NCBI GenBank assembly: GCA_903813345.2
Contig: CAIIXF020000003.1
Coordinates: 31,265,248 to 31,329,247 of the forward strand
Reading direction: 5' to 3'
DNA length: 64,000 nt
DNA from: Owenia fusiformis
Lineage: Eukaryota; Annelida; Polychaeta; Sabellida; Oweniidae
Shown: positions 22,743 to 34,600 of the stretch, piece after piece
Layout: every line of letters begins with the position of its first letter
How positions within the stretch are numbered: the first letter of the stretch is position 1
Notes under the pieces: model-generated
Database searches by the model: none
What the model was told of the DNA's origin: nothing
The model's input: only the letters and a program-made list of their open reading frames with translations
Translations under genes and position numbers: made by a program

Positions 22743-23302
22743 GTACTTCATGAACTTTGTGAAGTGGGTTGGGGGCTTAATACAATAAGTAATAATGATT
22801 ACCATACCTAATTTCTTAATAAATATCATAACATATTTCCTGTACGCTAGGTGCGTTTACACTCCCTGTCAACATCACATGGTCAATATGTAAATTATTA
22901 TGAACATGTGACAAAATGGAAGCATGTATTTTTAGTGAAATATTTTCATACTTAGGATGTTTCTGTGAAGTACAGGTAAGATTGTAATTAATCATTTTCT
23001 AAACTAACATATATTGCTGCATAAACATACACATTTGCTGTTAGTCAAATGAGGGACAACTTTTCCAAGAAGAAGAAGAACGGTTTGTGGACAGAAGGTG
23101 AAGAATGGATTTGTTTTTTTTCCTCACGCGATTGATGTACAGTTGAACTTTGATATTCTAGGGGTATAATTTGATGAATTTCTACTTAATCAAGCATCTT
23201 TATGGGAAAAACTCACATGTAGAAGGATGGACAGATCTGTTTTCTACAAAATCAGCATTGAATGACGGCTTGACATGCAGTAATTGTTATTTCAGAGCTG
23301 AT
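22743..23302. repeat. Right arm of the large foldback
   Basis: 22743-22904 is the inverse of 21916-22078, and 22905-23302 is the inverse of about 12500-12901. The pairing is continuous across the LTR insertion point. This shows that the LTR element entered a pre-existing palindrome. Confidence 0.85.
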
Positions 23303-24365
23303 CATAACCAGAAATCCATACAGAAAGTCAGACATTGGCTTATCTTCTAATTGCCCCATTACTGAGATTGCTTATCATCGCTAGCATCGTTACCCGTGAA
23401 ACTGATACTCCTCTCCTACCATTCACTATTAGGGCCTGCTACTCTGAGTACAGAGTATTGTATTACAGCATGCTAGCAGCATAGACGCTGGATGATTTTG
23501 AGGTTATACATAGTGGCACTGTAACTCAATAACTTGTGTCCCTGATTCTGAATAAATGTAATAAAGAATGCCTGCAGTTAAAGTTAAGTTTTACATGAGA
23601 CCTCATTCTATCACAGTAACTTCCTTCACATGTTCGATCGCCAGTAAACATTCACACAAAATGACAGAATTAGGGAAAAGAACAAGGAAAGCTCCATAAA
23701 TGCATGGGGATTGGGAGGTCATGGGCTAACAGTGCAAGATCTTAACGTTTTGTATTTGAATTTATAGCTAGAATAATGGGTGCATTTGACTTTTTAACCC
23801 AAATTGATGTTTGATGCACTAAAAAGTTTTACTAATTGCTTTAGTTGTTTTGACGATTTATATAATAAATTCATAATGCACAAAAATCCCGGACTAAAAT
23901 CAGCTGTTCTTCATTCTGGTTTGTTTTGGTACACTTTGTATCTTAGTGTACTTAGTCTACTAAATTGATTTCAAGAACTGGTATACGTGAGATTTAATGC
24001 AGGATATTTCATACAGACTATAAACTACCACCTTTGATTAAAGTGTGTATGCTGATTTGCGCATTCCCTCACTTTCTTCAAAAAATAGAGAATAATTTCA
24101 AAATTACATGAGGAGAAACACACTCGGACATGTGCCACAACATAGTATATATTCAGTCTTATTTATAATATATTTCACTCTGGAATTACGCACAATGATG
24201 GTTGTATTTTATTTACAAGTAGGCTACATCTTGTTAGAGGTGAAAACAGCATCAAGTTTCAACAGAGCTGCTTGGAGCACTTCTAATCAGTTGTGTTGAC
24301 AGCTCTCCTACATTAGCGGGTCTATTACTGATAAAGAAAGTGTCTGCTCTTTTCTGGAAATGTTT
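23303..24365. mobile_element. Insertion of about 1.06 kb in the right foldback arm
   Basis: The left arm (complement) reads GAGCTGATTTCAGCC without a break. The right arm reads GAGCTGAT, then 1.06 kb, then TTCAGCC. The insert has weakly matching ends (CATAACCAGAAATCC against ACATTTCCAGAAAAG) and no coding region. Its class is unknown. Confidence 0.6.
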
Positions 24366-24692
24366 CAGCCAGGGTAGACTTGCCTCAGTTTCAGTCCTTG
24401 ATAATGATATCTATCTTCCTTTTAAGGTAACCTGTCTCCTATGGGCCTGAGTTCGTCGCTAACATGCTAAATATAAGAGTTAGCTGACGTTTGGGAGTCT
24501 GACTTACCTTCTAAAGGTTAGAACCCGAATCTTAAAGCGGCTCTAAGGTCTGTGGAGAGAAAAATGGAGAAATTTTACCTTTTCTGAGCTATCTGATTAT
24601 TATTATTACCTGATTACCAATGGTTCTGGAAAGAGGATAGTCCTATTTAATCCAGATCGTGTTTTTGTTTCACATTACTAGTATGAAACAAT

Positions 24693-25260
24693 CTAATCAA
24701 CGAGAAAGCGCTCCCCCCGTGGGCCCTGTGTTTCATCAGTCATCATTGTTCTATACATGAACATCTCATCCTTCGGGAAGCTGTCAATCTCTCTCTTGAA
24801 CTGGTTTGTAGTTTCACAATCAATTATATGTTGGGGTAGTGCATTCCAGCTTTGTGCTATTCTATTCCCAAAGCAATTTTTGCGTAGGTTAAGTCTGCTG
24901 TGCCTATGCTGTAGTTTTGTTGTGTGGCCTCTTGTTCTTGTATTGGTCGAGATCTTTGCAATGTCGTTAATGTTTAATCTGTCTAGTCCCTTAGCGATTT
25001 TGAACATCTGTATGAGGTCCCCTCGTTTTCTACGATACTGGAGTGATGGAATCCTCAGTGCTCTCATACGTTGCTCGTAGCTCAAGTTTTTTAAACTAGG
25101 GACAAGTTTGGTTGCTCTCCTTTGTACTTTCTCTATCATATCCTGATCGAGGGCATATCCTGGTCCCCATGCGCTATTGGCATACTCTAGGTGTGGCCTT
25201 ACAAGTGCTTTATACAATAGGGGAAGTGTTGTTTCATCTATATATTTATCGGGGTGAAGT
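24693..25260 (-). pseudogene. 5'-truncated non-LTR retrotransposon (LINE) ORF2 C-terminus
   Basis: The frame reads through LPLLYKALVRPHLEYANSAW, then IEKVQRRATKLVPSL, then RRKRGDLIQMFKI and a C-terminal W-N-ALP block. This order is typical of the region after the reverse transcriptase palm in CR1/Jockey/RTE-like LINEs. The recognisable frame extends upstream of the first Met at 25217 to about 25260 and then stops. The catalytic RT and endonuclease are missing, so it is a dead fragment. It ends at the stop at 24693. Confidence 0.85.
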
Positions 25261-25299
25261 TTGGTCCAACATTTTCTTCCTTATTCCTATTTTATAAAA

Positions 25300-26437
25300 A
25301 TGTATGCATATGGCAATATTCATCAACCAGTAGAACTGGCAAATCGTTTAGAATCTACAATTCCATACAAGGAGTCCCACTCATAGATTTTTCAAATTCT
25401 TTCCAAGTCGACGTCGAAACACCTAGCGGGTGAAATTGAAACTAATTTTTCTGGCTGCTCGAATCGATAAAATCTCTGATAGTGTGAGTCTTTTTATGAA
25501 ATCTTTCTGATAGAAAACACTTAATTAATATCAGAAAGCATTAAATGTTGAATCCGAAGCGTAATCTGAAATAAAAGTGAAAAAATATTGCGCGGACGTC
25601 AGAGAACAAACATCCGGTTTAATAAAAAATGGCGGACGTCGAAGGAGAAATTATGACGAAGAATTAGAGGATTTTCCTTTGCCATTATCGATCATTATAA
25701 GGTATGTGCACAAATTCTAGTTGCATACATGGAAAATAAATACATTTTTAAAGGCAACAACATATTCAAAGCTTTCATTTTACGATAGGCCCAGGATCAT
25801 TGGATACGACTCGGCAATCGATATTCCCACTTTAATGAAACCATATCACCTTTGTTCCGTCAACCATGGAGCATTTGCCACAACATCCAAGAGGTAAATC
25901 ATGGACCGTGAAAATGAATGATTTCCTTGTAAGTTCCAGAAGTTTCAATACGAAAAATTACCGAACATATGTAAAAACCGAATATTTGTTCGTTGTTTTC
26001 ACGATTTACAGGTTCGTTTGTTCTTCAATGTTTTGGTCTAAATTATAAAGCATCACCAACAGGTCTTACTATTTTAATCGACTAATACAGCAGACGGCTC
26101 ATATTTCTACGTAGCATTTCGTTCAGACCAATAGTGGGAGTGTAGATCACGCAGTTACGTTATGCGTACTTCACTTGAAATTGGTAATTTTAAATATTGG
26201 CTACTTCACTTAGCTTGGCGGATGTAGAACATTGCTTAATATTCTTTTAATTTTCACACCAGACATGCTTGGTTGACACGTCAATAAAGTAAAGTTCAAG
26301 GGTCAATGCGTTATTTCGTGATAACTACAACGCCTTCCTGGAAGTCAACATTGATGAAAAATGAAAAAGTCGGAAAAGCATTTACACTAATTTCTATCAA
26401 ATGCTGTGTTTATGCATCATCATCGACGCAACAATGG
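25300..26437. other. Interior of the TIR element, nothing recognised
   Basis: AT-rich sequence between the LINE fragment and the right TIR. Short frames show no family motifs. Confidence 0.45.
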
Positions 26438-26568
26438 TCAGACTCCCAAACGTCAGCTAACTCTTATATTTAGCATGTTAGCGACGAACTCAGGCCATGC
26501 AAAAAATAGTAGAGCTAACACCAATCATCATCATCAACAAACTGTCACTGTCATATTCCCAACTCTAG

Positions 26569-26957
26569 AGTCCATTTCACTGCTTCAGTTCGTCAGTAGA
26601 ACGGCAAAAATAAGAAATTGGGAGACCATTGTGCAATAATATGTGGAAAAGTATATTCATAATGTACATGAATGACATTTGTATATCTTGGATTGCTTCT
26701 AGTTTGGCTTATAAATTGTATGGCCTCTTATATTTGGATGTTTCTCTGCCATGTTATTTTCAATAAGATTAACATGGCTGAAATTCTTTAAATTACAAGA
26801 CGACACAGGCTTATTGCACAAAAAACTAAAAAATCTGAAATATACAAATGTCATTCATGTACATTATGAATATACTTTTCCATATATTATTGCACAATGG
26901 TCTCCCAATTTCTTATTTTTGCCGTTCTACTGACGAACTGAAGCAGTGAAATGGACT
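26569..26957. mobile_element. Foldback element, about 390 bp
   Basis: AGTCCATTTCACTGCTTCAG at the left is matched by its complement at the right. The arms of about 120 bp also share AATTGGGAGACCATTGTGCA. The loop is about 145 bp. Non-coding. Confidence 0.85.
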
Positions 26958-27295
26958 TTAGTTGAATGAGATTCTGAATTTATTCAGACAAAGGATACAC
27001 AGTCTATTCCTGACTCTCTCAGTCTCTGATTGGTCCATATCCTACACATGACTGACTAAAAATATTAAGCGATATTAACGGAAGTCAAATGATATTCACC
27101 AGTCCGAATTAGTCCAGTGTAATTTTGATAAATGGGCATAAAATATGGGGATAAAAAGTACAATGTAGATTTTCTATTTTGATTTTGTGAAGCTACAGCC
27201 ACCGTTGAGCAAATGTGACTGAGGCTTTACTGTTAAAAATGTGTAATGAGTCATGTTACACTGCTTGTAATGATATATTGATATTATTTTTCCAG
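26958..27295 (+). promoter_or_regulatory. 5' flank and acceptor of paralogue 3
   Basis: AT-rich DNA ending in ATTATTTTTCCAG immediately before the ATG at 27296. The open frame extends 27 codons upstream to 27215, but that part lies in the intron end and should not be counted as protein. Confidence 0.6.
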
Positions 27296-29991
27296 ATGAC
27301 ATCTCTTCAGGGACCCCCTCGTTTAGATATGTCACCTCATGAGCTAGGTAGAATGGAGCGAGACCTTAACTTTTGGGGTATAATGAACTCTCTGAGAGTC
27401 AATGGGCGATTATGTGACATCCTTTTGTCCGTGACAGGTGATGATGGTAGTGATATAGAGTACCCAGCACATAAAGTCATCCTGGCTGCTTCCAGTCGTT
27501 ACTTTGCCACAAACATGGACGTTTTAGCAACTCTTACCATGCATAAGTTAGACATTTCTGAACTTGGACTTAAAGCTGCCCTGGACATTATCTACCGTCA
27601 AGACATACCGAAAATTATTGTTGAAAGCAATGAAGTGAAAGAAGCGTTTGATAAACTTAAGATATTTCTTCCATGCTATAACAATGTGGATAAGTTGGGG
27701 CATGAGCATCAAATGCCATTTTTAGCTGAGTTGGCTCTTGGACTCGTACAGCCTTATGGGGGTCATCATCTTGATTCACAGGCACACCGCAACAGAGACA
27801 TATATCAGGGCTCCCCAGATATTAATCAAGATCATCTTGAACAATCCAAGATTGAAGCCCAATGCTGGAACAGTCTTCCACATACACAACCCATGCAAAC
27901 TAGTCATCCTCTGCATGTATCAGGTAATATAGCGCTAATATGCAATCATAACAATAAGCTACAAGCACGTCTCTAAGGGGCTCAGTATTTATTTCTGAAC
28001 CTAAAATTCAGTAAAACCTGTCTTATCCGAACACCACTGGCCACTGGGACTGGCCAAAAGTATTAGGACTTTTGACAGGTGTTCACAATTCAAGTTTTTT
28101 AACATGGAAGTCTATGGCAAATTTAAAACTTAAAACCAAAAAGTGTTCACATTTGGGAAGTGTGCGAATATATAGGTTTCACCGAAATCAAAAGTTGATT
28201 TTTTCAAAATAACTTTTAACTTACACCATCTGGAAACTTTGTAACAGACCTCGTCTTGTAAATATTAGAGCGTGAAAAGGTTGCTCTGATATCAAAGGAA
28301 CAAGCTACAATTTCTAAAACTGCAATGCTCCAGTGCAATTTCAAGATATTTTACCATTGAAGATACAACCAAGACCATTATGTGTTTGGTAAAGGAAACT
28401 TTAACATTGTCCAAATTGATCCTTGAAACTTGTCAAATTATTTCTAAAGAATGATTAAAAGCTTGTACATGCATTGAATTTAAAAACATTCAATTATTTT
28501 GTAGAATCTGTAAAGTCTACCTCAACGAAGAATTACCTCAGTCTTGAGCCAAGTTTCAAATCAGTTGATGAAAACAATCAGAATGTTCCTCCTGAAAAAC
28601 AACCATGTGACAATAACCCTGAAACAAAAGATACAAAACCTGCTGAGACCACAGATGTTAACCCTGATAAGTTTCGTATCACACGGTCAGGAACGATACG
28701 GAAGCAAGACATTGAAGGAAGCAGCATGGGGAGTCGTCGTAAAGAAACATGCCAGATGTGTGGTAAGGTATATAGTCACTCCAATATCTTGAGACACATC
28801 TGGAAGGTGCACCAGTGTGGAGAGAAGACACACAGGAGGCCTTTAAGACCCAAGAAACTTCCCGGAGGATCAAAATCATCTGTGTCATGTGACATATGTG
28901 AAAAGAGGTTCGTTCGGATGTATTCTCTCCAGATGCATGTTGGGATTCAACATGGAATAAAATTCAGTAAATATCGAGAATTGCAGAAAATTAACAAACT
29001 TCCCAAAGTTCCTGCTAATCATATCCCTGTAGTTAGATGTGTGAAAAGAGGAGAACAGCTGTCAATAACAAGACTTCCTCCAAAACGACGTCGTTTAAGC
29101 CACAAGCATCAGAGGATGTACCATACCCGTCGTGGTTCCCCTAGACACGTGCCAAATACTTTCAACCTGCATGTCTCAACGAGCAACCAAAATCATACGC
29201 AACCCCAGCTGCCATCTATGTTGGCCCAGCAACCTCAGGGGTCAAAGGATCAAGATCAAACCTCATTATGGAATTTGCCTGGGGGATACATGCAACAACA
29301 GTTCCAGAACATTCTAGGGCAGCCCTCTACCTGGGGCTTATGGCAAGCCCCACCTCCTCAGAACACACCCACCACAGCCCATCCTAACCCTCCAAAAACA
29401 CCAGAGGTATCCCAGAATGCCTCATCGAGAGTCAAATGTCAAATTTGTGAGGAAACTTTTGCCACAAGAGGGAGCTGCACACGACATATTGCCCGTATCC
29501 ATAACAACCATCGTAAATACTCATGTAAATTTTGTGGGAAAAAATGTTTCGATACGACTGACTTGAAACTTCATACTCAGACACACACGGGGGAGAAAAC
29601 CCATGAATGTTCACATTGTTTGAAACGATTCATCCAGAAAGGTCAGTTACGTTTACATATACAATCAGTGCACAACGAAGAAAAACAAAGAGACAAAACA
29701 AAACACGTAATCGACCCAAATGCTGCTGAAACATTTTTCTGTAAACTTTGCAGCTTCAAGTCTAAATATAAAGCGTATTTAAAGACTCACATGACTCGGA
29801 AACATAGTAGCGATATCCCCGAGATCACATGCTCAGAATGCAGTAAGACTTTTAGATTCAGACATGACTTGAAAAAGCATGTAAATCGTGTTCATCTACA
29901 AGTGAAAAGGTTTGAATGTGAGGTATGTAGCAGGAAGTTTTATGACCGGAGGGATTTGGATAAACACGCATGTAATGGAAGTGCTGCATGA
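27296..29991 (+). CDS. BTB/POZ and C2H2 zinc-finger protein, paralogue 3, two exons (about 704 aa)
   Basis: Exons are 27296-27923 and 28505-29991. The donor is CAG/GTAATA and the acceptor ATTTTGTAG/AATC. The junction codon is G+AA, and the frame is open throughout. Exon 1 carries the BTB domain (RLCDILLSV, then YPAHKVILAASS). Exon 2 carries the ITRSG motif and eight fingers, against ten in the paralogues. After finger 1 (CQMCGKVY...HIWKVH) it goes straight to the equivalent of finger 4 (CDICEKRF...HVGIQH). Fingers equivalent to 5-10 follow, ending H-x-C. Unlike the paralogues it has an intron after the BTB domain. It is divergent from paralogue 2. A polyadenylation signal follows at 30031. 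Probable nuclear regulator; the lost fingers imply altered DNA specificity. Confidence 0.9.
28009..28182. mobile_element. CAGTAAAACCTG-family short element, copy 1 (intron of paralogue 3)
   Basis: Opens CAGTAAAACCTGT and closes with a TATAGGTTTCAC relative of ACAGGTTTTACTG. The interior has repeated GTGTTCACA words. Further copies lie at 31043, 33844, 39420, 60506 and 61098. Confidence 0.65.
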
Positions 29992-30030
29992 GTGTGACAA
30001 ACCCAGTTTTCAAAATTTATAATGTAACAG

Positions 30031-30036
30031 TAATAA
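30031..30036 (+). terminator. Polyadenylation signal of paralogue 3
   Basis: AATAAA 40 nt after the stop codon, followed by AT-rich sequence. Several other AATAAA hexamers occur further downstream, so longer 3' UTRs are possible. Confidence 0.55.
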
Positions 30037-31042
30037 ATATATTAAAGTGACTCAATGCATACTTTTCAGTGTTCTTTAGCAAAAGAAAGATTTACTTTTC
30101 ACCCCCCTTGTATTTCCAATGGATTGATAGGAACTCAAACTTTCATTTGACACCAAAAACAGCTCAAGTGGCACATATTGAAGCATACAATAAATTTTCA
30201 AAAATATTTTTGATCTTTATGTTTTTTTATGATAACGGCCTGTCAGGGTTTATTTTGAAAGTACGCTCAACAAAAATTGTGTTTATTGAAAAATTGTACA
30301 TCCATTTTGTAAACACTTATATTAACCTACATGTTATTATCTACCGGTACATTGTCAAATTGAAACTTTAAGTAAGTTCACAAAGTAGGTCTATGAAGAA
30401 ATATATATGTGTATGTCATTATATTTCAGGGGCAGGGCAGTGGTAAATGTGATTTTGAGGCCATTGTAATTAAATATTTATTTATTTAGGTAAATGTCTT
30501 CAGGTTTGTGTCTTATTGTCTTCAACACATGTTTTCCCAAAATATGAATTATTTTGTAATTCTGATGAAGGTTGCTGATAATGTTGTGTTTACATTAAAT
30601 TAATTTCTAATGGCCTCAGATATCACAAATTATCAGTTGAAATGAAAATAATTTATTTCAATAGCCTTAAAGATAACAATTGTCATTCAAGTCTCCTCAT
30701 CTCATTGTTAAACAAGTTTTTGGAGACACATTTTCTTATCTCTAAATTGCAAAATTTTACCACAATATAAAGTGTCTTAGCCTTGAAATAAGCCTTGAAT
30801 TGTTAGTGTATTGTCAATATGATCAAATTATAAATATAAATGTAAAGTTACATTTAAATGTAAATATATTGATGTTATTGTTTATGGTATATTTCCTAAA
30901 GTATTTTGCTTGGTAATTTATTACTTGAAAAAATAAAAGTGATTGCATTGAATTAATCATCCATGTATGATAACATGAAAAGGCTTCAAAAATGACATTT
31001 TACAAAGCTCTTTATGTTAAGACATTGAGATAAGATTGATAT
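30037..31042. other. Intergenic between paralogue 3 and the lectin gene
   Basis: Strongly AT-rich sequence without recognisable features. The 100-aa frame at 30069-30371 lacks motifs. Confidence 0.45.
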
Positions 31043-31228
31043 ACAGCAAAATCTGTCTAATTCAAACACCAATGGGACTGGTCAAAGTGTTCAGATTAGC
31101 AGGTGTTCACATTTCAAGATATCTTAGGATGTGAATCATTGGGACTTAATGGAATTTGGACCAAGAAAAAGTGTTCACATTGAGAGGTTTCAGATTATAG
31201 AGATGTTTGTATATACAGGTTTTACTGA
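31043..31228. mobile_element. CAGTAAAACCTG-family element, copy 2
   Basis: Starts ACAGCAAAATCTGTCTAAT and ends TATACAGGTTTTACTG, about 340 bp upstream of the lectin signal-peptide exon. It may overlap the lectin promoter region. Confidence 0.7.
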
Positions 31229-31571
31229 ACATACCTGTACATTGTATGATGTGAAGCCCTCCTTACTGACATTCAAGGTTGACAACCCCTTAGAGAAAAA
31301 TCCCAACCATCAGGAATTCTACAGTAAGAAAACACAGTGAATGGATTTACTCATCAACATATGAAAGTGTTTCTACAGAGCTTCATTCAAGACAATTCAA
31401 TATCTAAATGTTGGGTCATTTTTCTTGAGAATGGAGTGGATTTAAGTAATTGACATGATTCACACACCTACTTTGGAGATGTAGCATTCTAGCAAAGCTG
31501 ATAGCGAATTGTAATAGTATAACATAAAGAGACAATTAGTTAAGACATTAAAGGAATTCTGTAATAACAGA

Positions 31572-31620
31572 ATGAGGATTATTTTTGTTTCCCTAGTTGC
31601 AATCTTTGCCACCCACCTAG
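31572..31620 (+). CDS. Lectin gene exon 1: signal peptide
   Basis: ATG then RIIFVSLVAIFATHL, ending in phase 1 before GTGAGT. Joined to the next exon it reads ...ALVEA/DQCPEGW, a typical hydrophobic signal peptide with likely cleavage after VEA. This predicts secretion. It is too short to appear as a long open frame. Confidence 0.8.
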
Positions 31621-34600
31621 GTGAGTTTTATCATATATCATATTTTCGTTTTATTTCATTTTATCATATATTGTATATTTCATAATACTGCATATAATGC
31701 AGGCATGCTAGACATATATTTAAAAACTATTGTGACAGAATGTTTTATTTTTATCATTTTAAACCTGTTTATTGCTAGCTGTATCCCTAAATCTTTATTA
31801 CAGGACACAAAAATGTAGCCATCTCGTTTTAGAACAACTTCACATTTATGATGGATTCCTCATGAAGTTTCATAATTAAATAAAGTTTTCATTGTGGCGT
31901 ACCTGTAGCATCTATGATTTAGAGAATTTTGGATTTGGAGAAAGTTTTCCATCAAAGCATGCTCTCAAAGCCAAATCACTCAAAAATGCAAGTTTAGACA
32001 TCTGTCTTTCGATATCTACCAAATAAACAATTGAGTCAATTCATCATAATTTACAGTTTTAAATACTAGTAAAAGTAATATGCTTTTATTACAGCTCTAG
32101 TTGAGGCTGACCAGTGCCCCGAGGGCTGGATACAGAACGATTATTTCTGTTACTTCTTTAGTGAGGAGAGATTTGACTTTGAAGATGCAAGAAAAGAAGA
32201 ATGTCCTGAGAGAGACCCGAGAGCTGACTTGGCTAGTATAGCAACAATGGATGAACTCGTATATTCTTTATTTCCAATTCCAATTCTTTATTTGGAAATT
32301 AATTACTAAGTCAAAAGTATTGACTAGTCTACGTTTTAATCAGTCAAAGCAACGTTTAGATTGATGATGTAGTAACCTTATAGCATATAACTGTTCCACT
32401 CCTCTTTGCTAAGAATTGTACTCGATAGGATGAACGGCCATCCTTCATTTTGCATTTTTTTTAAAAATTGTCAATTGTACATGTTACTTTCAAGATCCCC
32501 CCTCATATCTCAGATTCTGCCATTCTGTCTTTTAATCAAACACTTATTTGTTTTTCAGCAATTTCTACAGAATGTGACTAGGAGAAGGGACCAGTCATTC
32601 TGGTTGGGGATGAAGGGAGTGAACAGAAACTATAAATGGGTAGATGGAACACCTTGGGACCCTGCTGTCGCGTAAGTATAATGTTACTCCTTTAATAGAA
32701 TATATTATCATGAGATTCCAATAATAAGCTTTATGGTTCATAGCTTACAAGGATGTGTTGTCTATGATTGGCTATGGATGGAGGGGAAGATTTTAGAAAA
32801 CAAAGTTAAGAAGTTATTTATCTCCAGAAAAGTATGTCAAGAATTGAATACTAGTTGACAGATCTGGTCATTCTAACTTAACTTAGTAGGTGAATCATGT
32901 GAATTAAAAAAGTTAAAGATTGAATAAGAACTAGTAATGTCTTATCATTCATATGGGTCTGGTCCTATTTGTGTGTAATGTTTTGTAATGGGATACAAAA
33001 CAATCAAAATCAGCAATAGAAATCAAGAAGGGTTCAAGAAATGTATTGAAATTGGTATACCAGATTCATAAATTCAACAAAAAGTAATCCTGAACCATAT
33101 CAGAGGTGTAGCCAGAGTCTAAAATGTGTTGAGGCAAATTGAAGTTAAAAGTTATTTAATATAAACGTTTGAATTAATATTTTCTGGAAACTTTTAGTGA
33201 GGCAATGCCTCGCCTACCTCATACCTGGTGACACCAATGCATATACATAATTCTTGCATCTAGTCATGCCCACTTCCACACTGTCTACTTGATTGTGTAG
33301 TATGTGTCCCACACAGAGATTTCCGCTGGTAACACATGTAAATCATGAATAATCTCACCTTTTTCAATGTAGTGATGCAGCCTGGGGCGAAGGTGAACCT
33401 GACGCAGATGATGAAGAGTGTGGCCACTTCAACCCTGATGGCACATGGAATGATGACTCCTGTGATAATGACGACCTGGGCTTCATCTGTAAGATAAATC
33501 TGCGCAAAAGTAAGTGGTCAATTATTATGGCGTACAATTGGATCACATATCATCTCACTGTCATGGTTCTCATTCTGTGATTGGTTGAACATGCCTCACA
33601 TGACATAAAATATCCTTTGATCTTTTTCTGTGATGCTTCCTTTTAATTGGTAGATAAGTTAGCCTCATTTTTTGACTAGTGAATATTTCTTAAACTTTTT
33701 CGTACATGGATCATAAATTGTTAATGTACTTTGAATGTTGACAATAGTGATGTATATAAAAAATTGTAAGGTGTTTCATGGTATATAGATTGGTATATAG
33801 TATTTATCTTTTTATTAATACTATTTACTTAAATAATTGTTGTACAGTAAAACCTGTGTATACTGAACATTTTTTGCCAAGAAAAAACGTTCAGTGTTTG
33901 TAGGTTTTCACTACAGAGAGGGTAATTTATACATACAGAAGTCAGTGGAGTATGTACAGGGAAAGGGTGTCTACTAGGGACAGGTTTTCACTAGAGAGAG
34001 TTGTTCACTAAGACAAACTTTGCTATATTGTAATATACATGTAGCAGGGCCTAGATAGCCATAAAGAGCTTTTTCATCATAGGTATGTTATTATTTCCTA
34101 TTGTAGATTGTGTAGCTGGCTGGATGGAATACCAAGGGAATTGCTATCTGTTCAGTGACGAGGAAGATGATTTTGAAAATGCTGATGAAGATGAATGCCC
34201 AGAGAAACATCCACATGCCAGACTGGCCAGTATCAGCAACATTGATGAACTTGTATGTGTTTTATGATTCATTTGAAGTTTAATGTGGCCTCATTGTTAA
34301 AGTTGAATTTGAATTGTGTTGCACATCTGTTCATATCCAGTTATATAGAATGTGTTTTGTCCCTGTAATGGTATCAAGGAAGCTTTGGTAACAGAATTAT
34401 TATATTTTCCACACCTGACACATATAAGTTGAGTTACAATTTGATATTTGGCTCAAAGATACGATTTGATGTTTGGTTGAAGAATATCCTCCATTTTGCA
34501 ACTTATTTTACGTGATCACACCAGGAAATACATATAGGAAATATATACTCTGGCATCCTTAAGATTAGGGCTGTATTTTTGTATACCCACGGTGCAAGTG

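Larger units (their letters stand above)
24443..26496. mobile_element. TIR element of about 2.05 kb with a LINE fragment inside
   Basis: About 60-bp near-perfect terminal inverted repeats. The left end is GGCCTGAGTTCGTCGCTAAC and the right end is its complement, finishing GACGAACTCAGGCC. It is flanked by ATG on both sides, a possible 3-bp target duplication. It sits at the position where the left foldback arm has only an 8-bp remnant. No transposase is seen; the interior contains a truncated non-LTR retrotransposon. Confidence 0.75.

Noticed and set aside
25866-26639. Short plus-strand frames between the LINE fragment and the foldback
   Set aside because: No motifs, no splice logic, and they overlap TIRs of mobile elements.
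27215-27295. 27-residue N-terminal extension of paralogue 3
   Set aside because: It lies before a strong acceptor (TTATTTTTCCAG) that abuts the ATG, and it has no counterpart in the paralogues.
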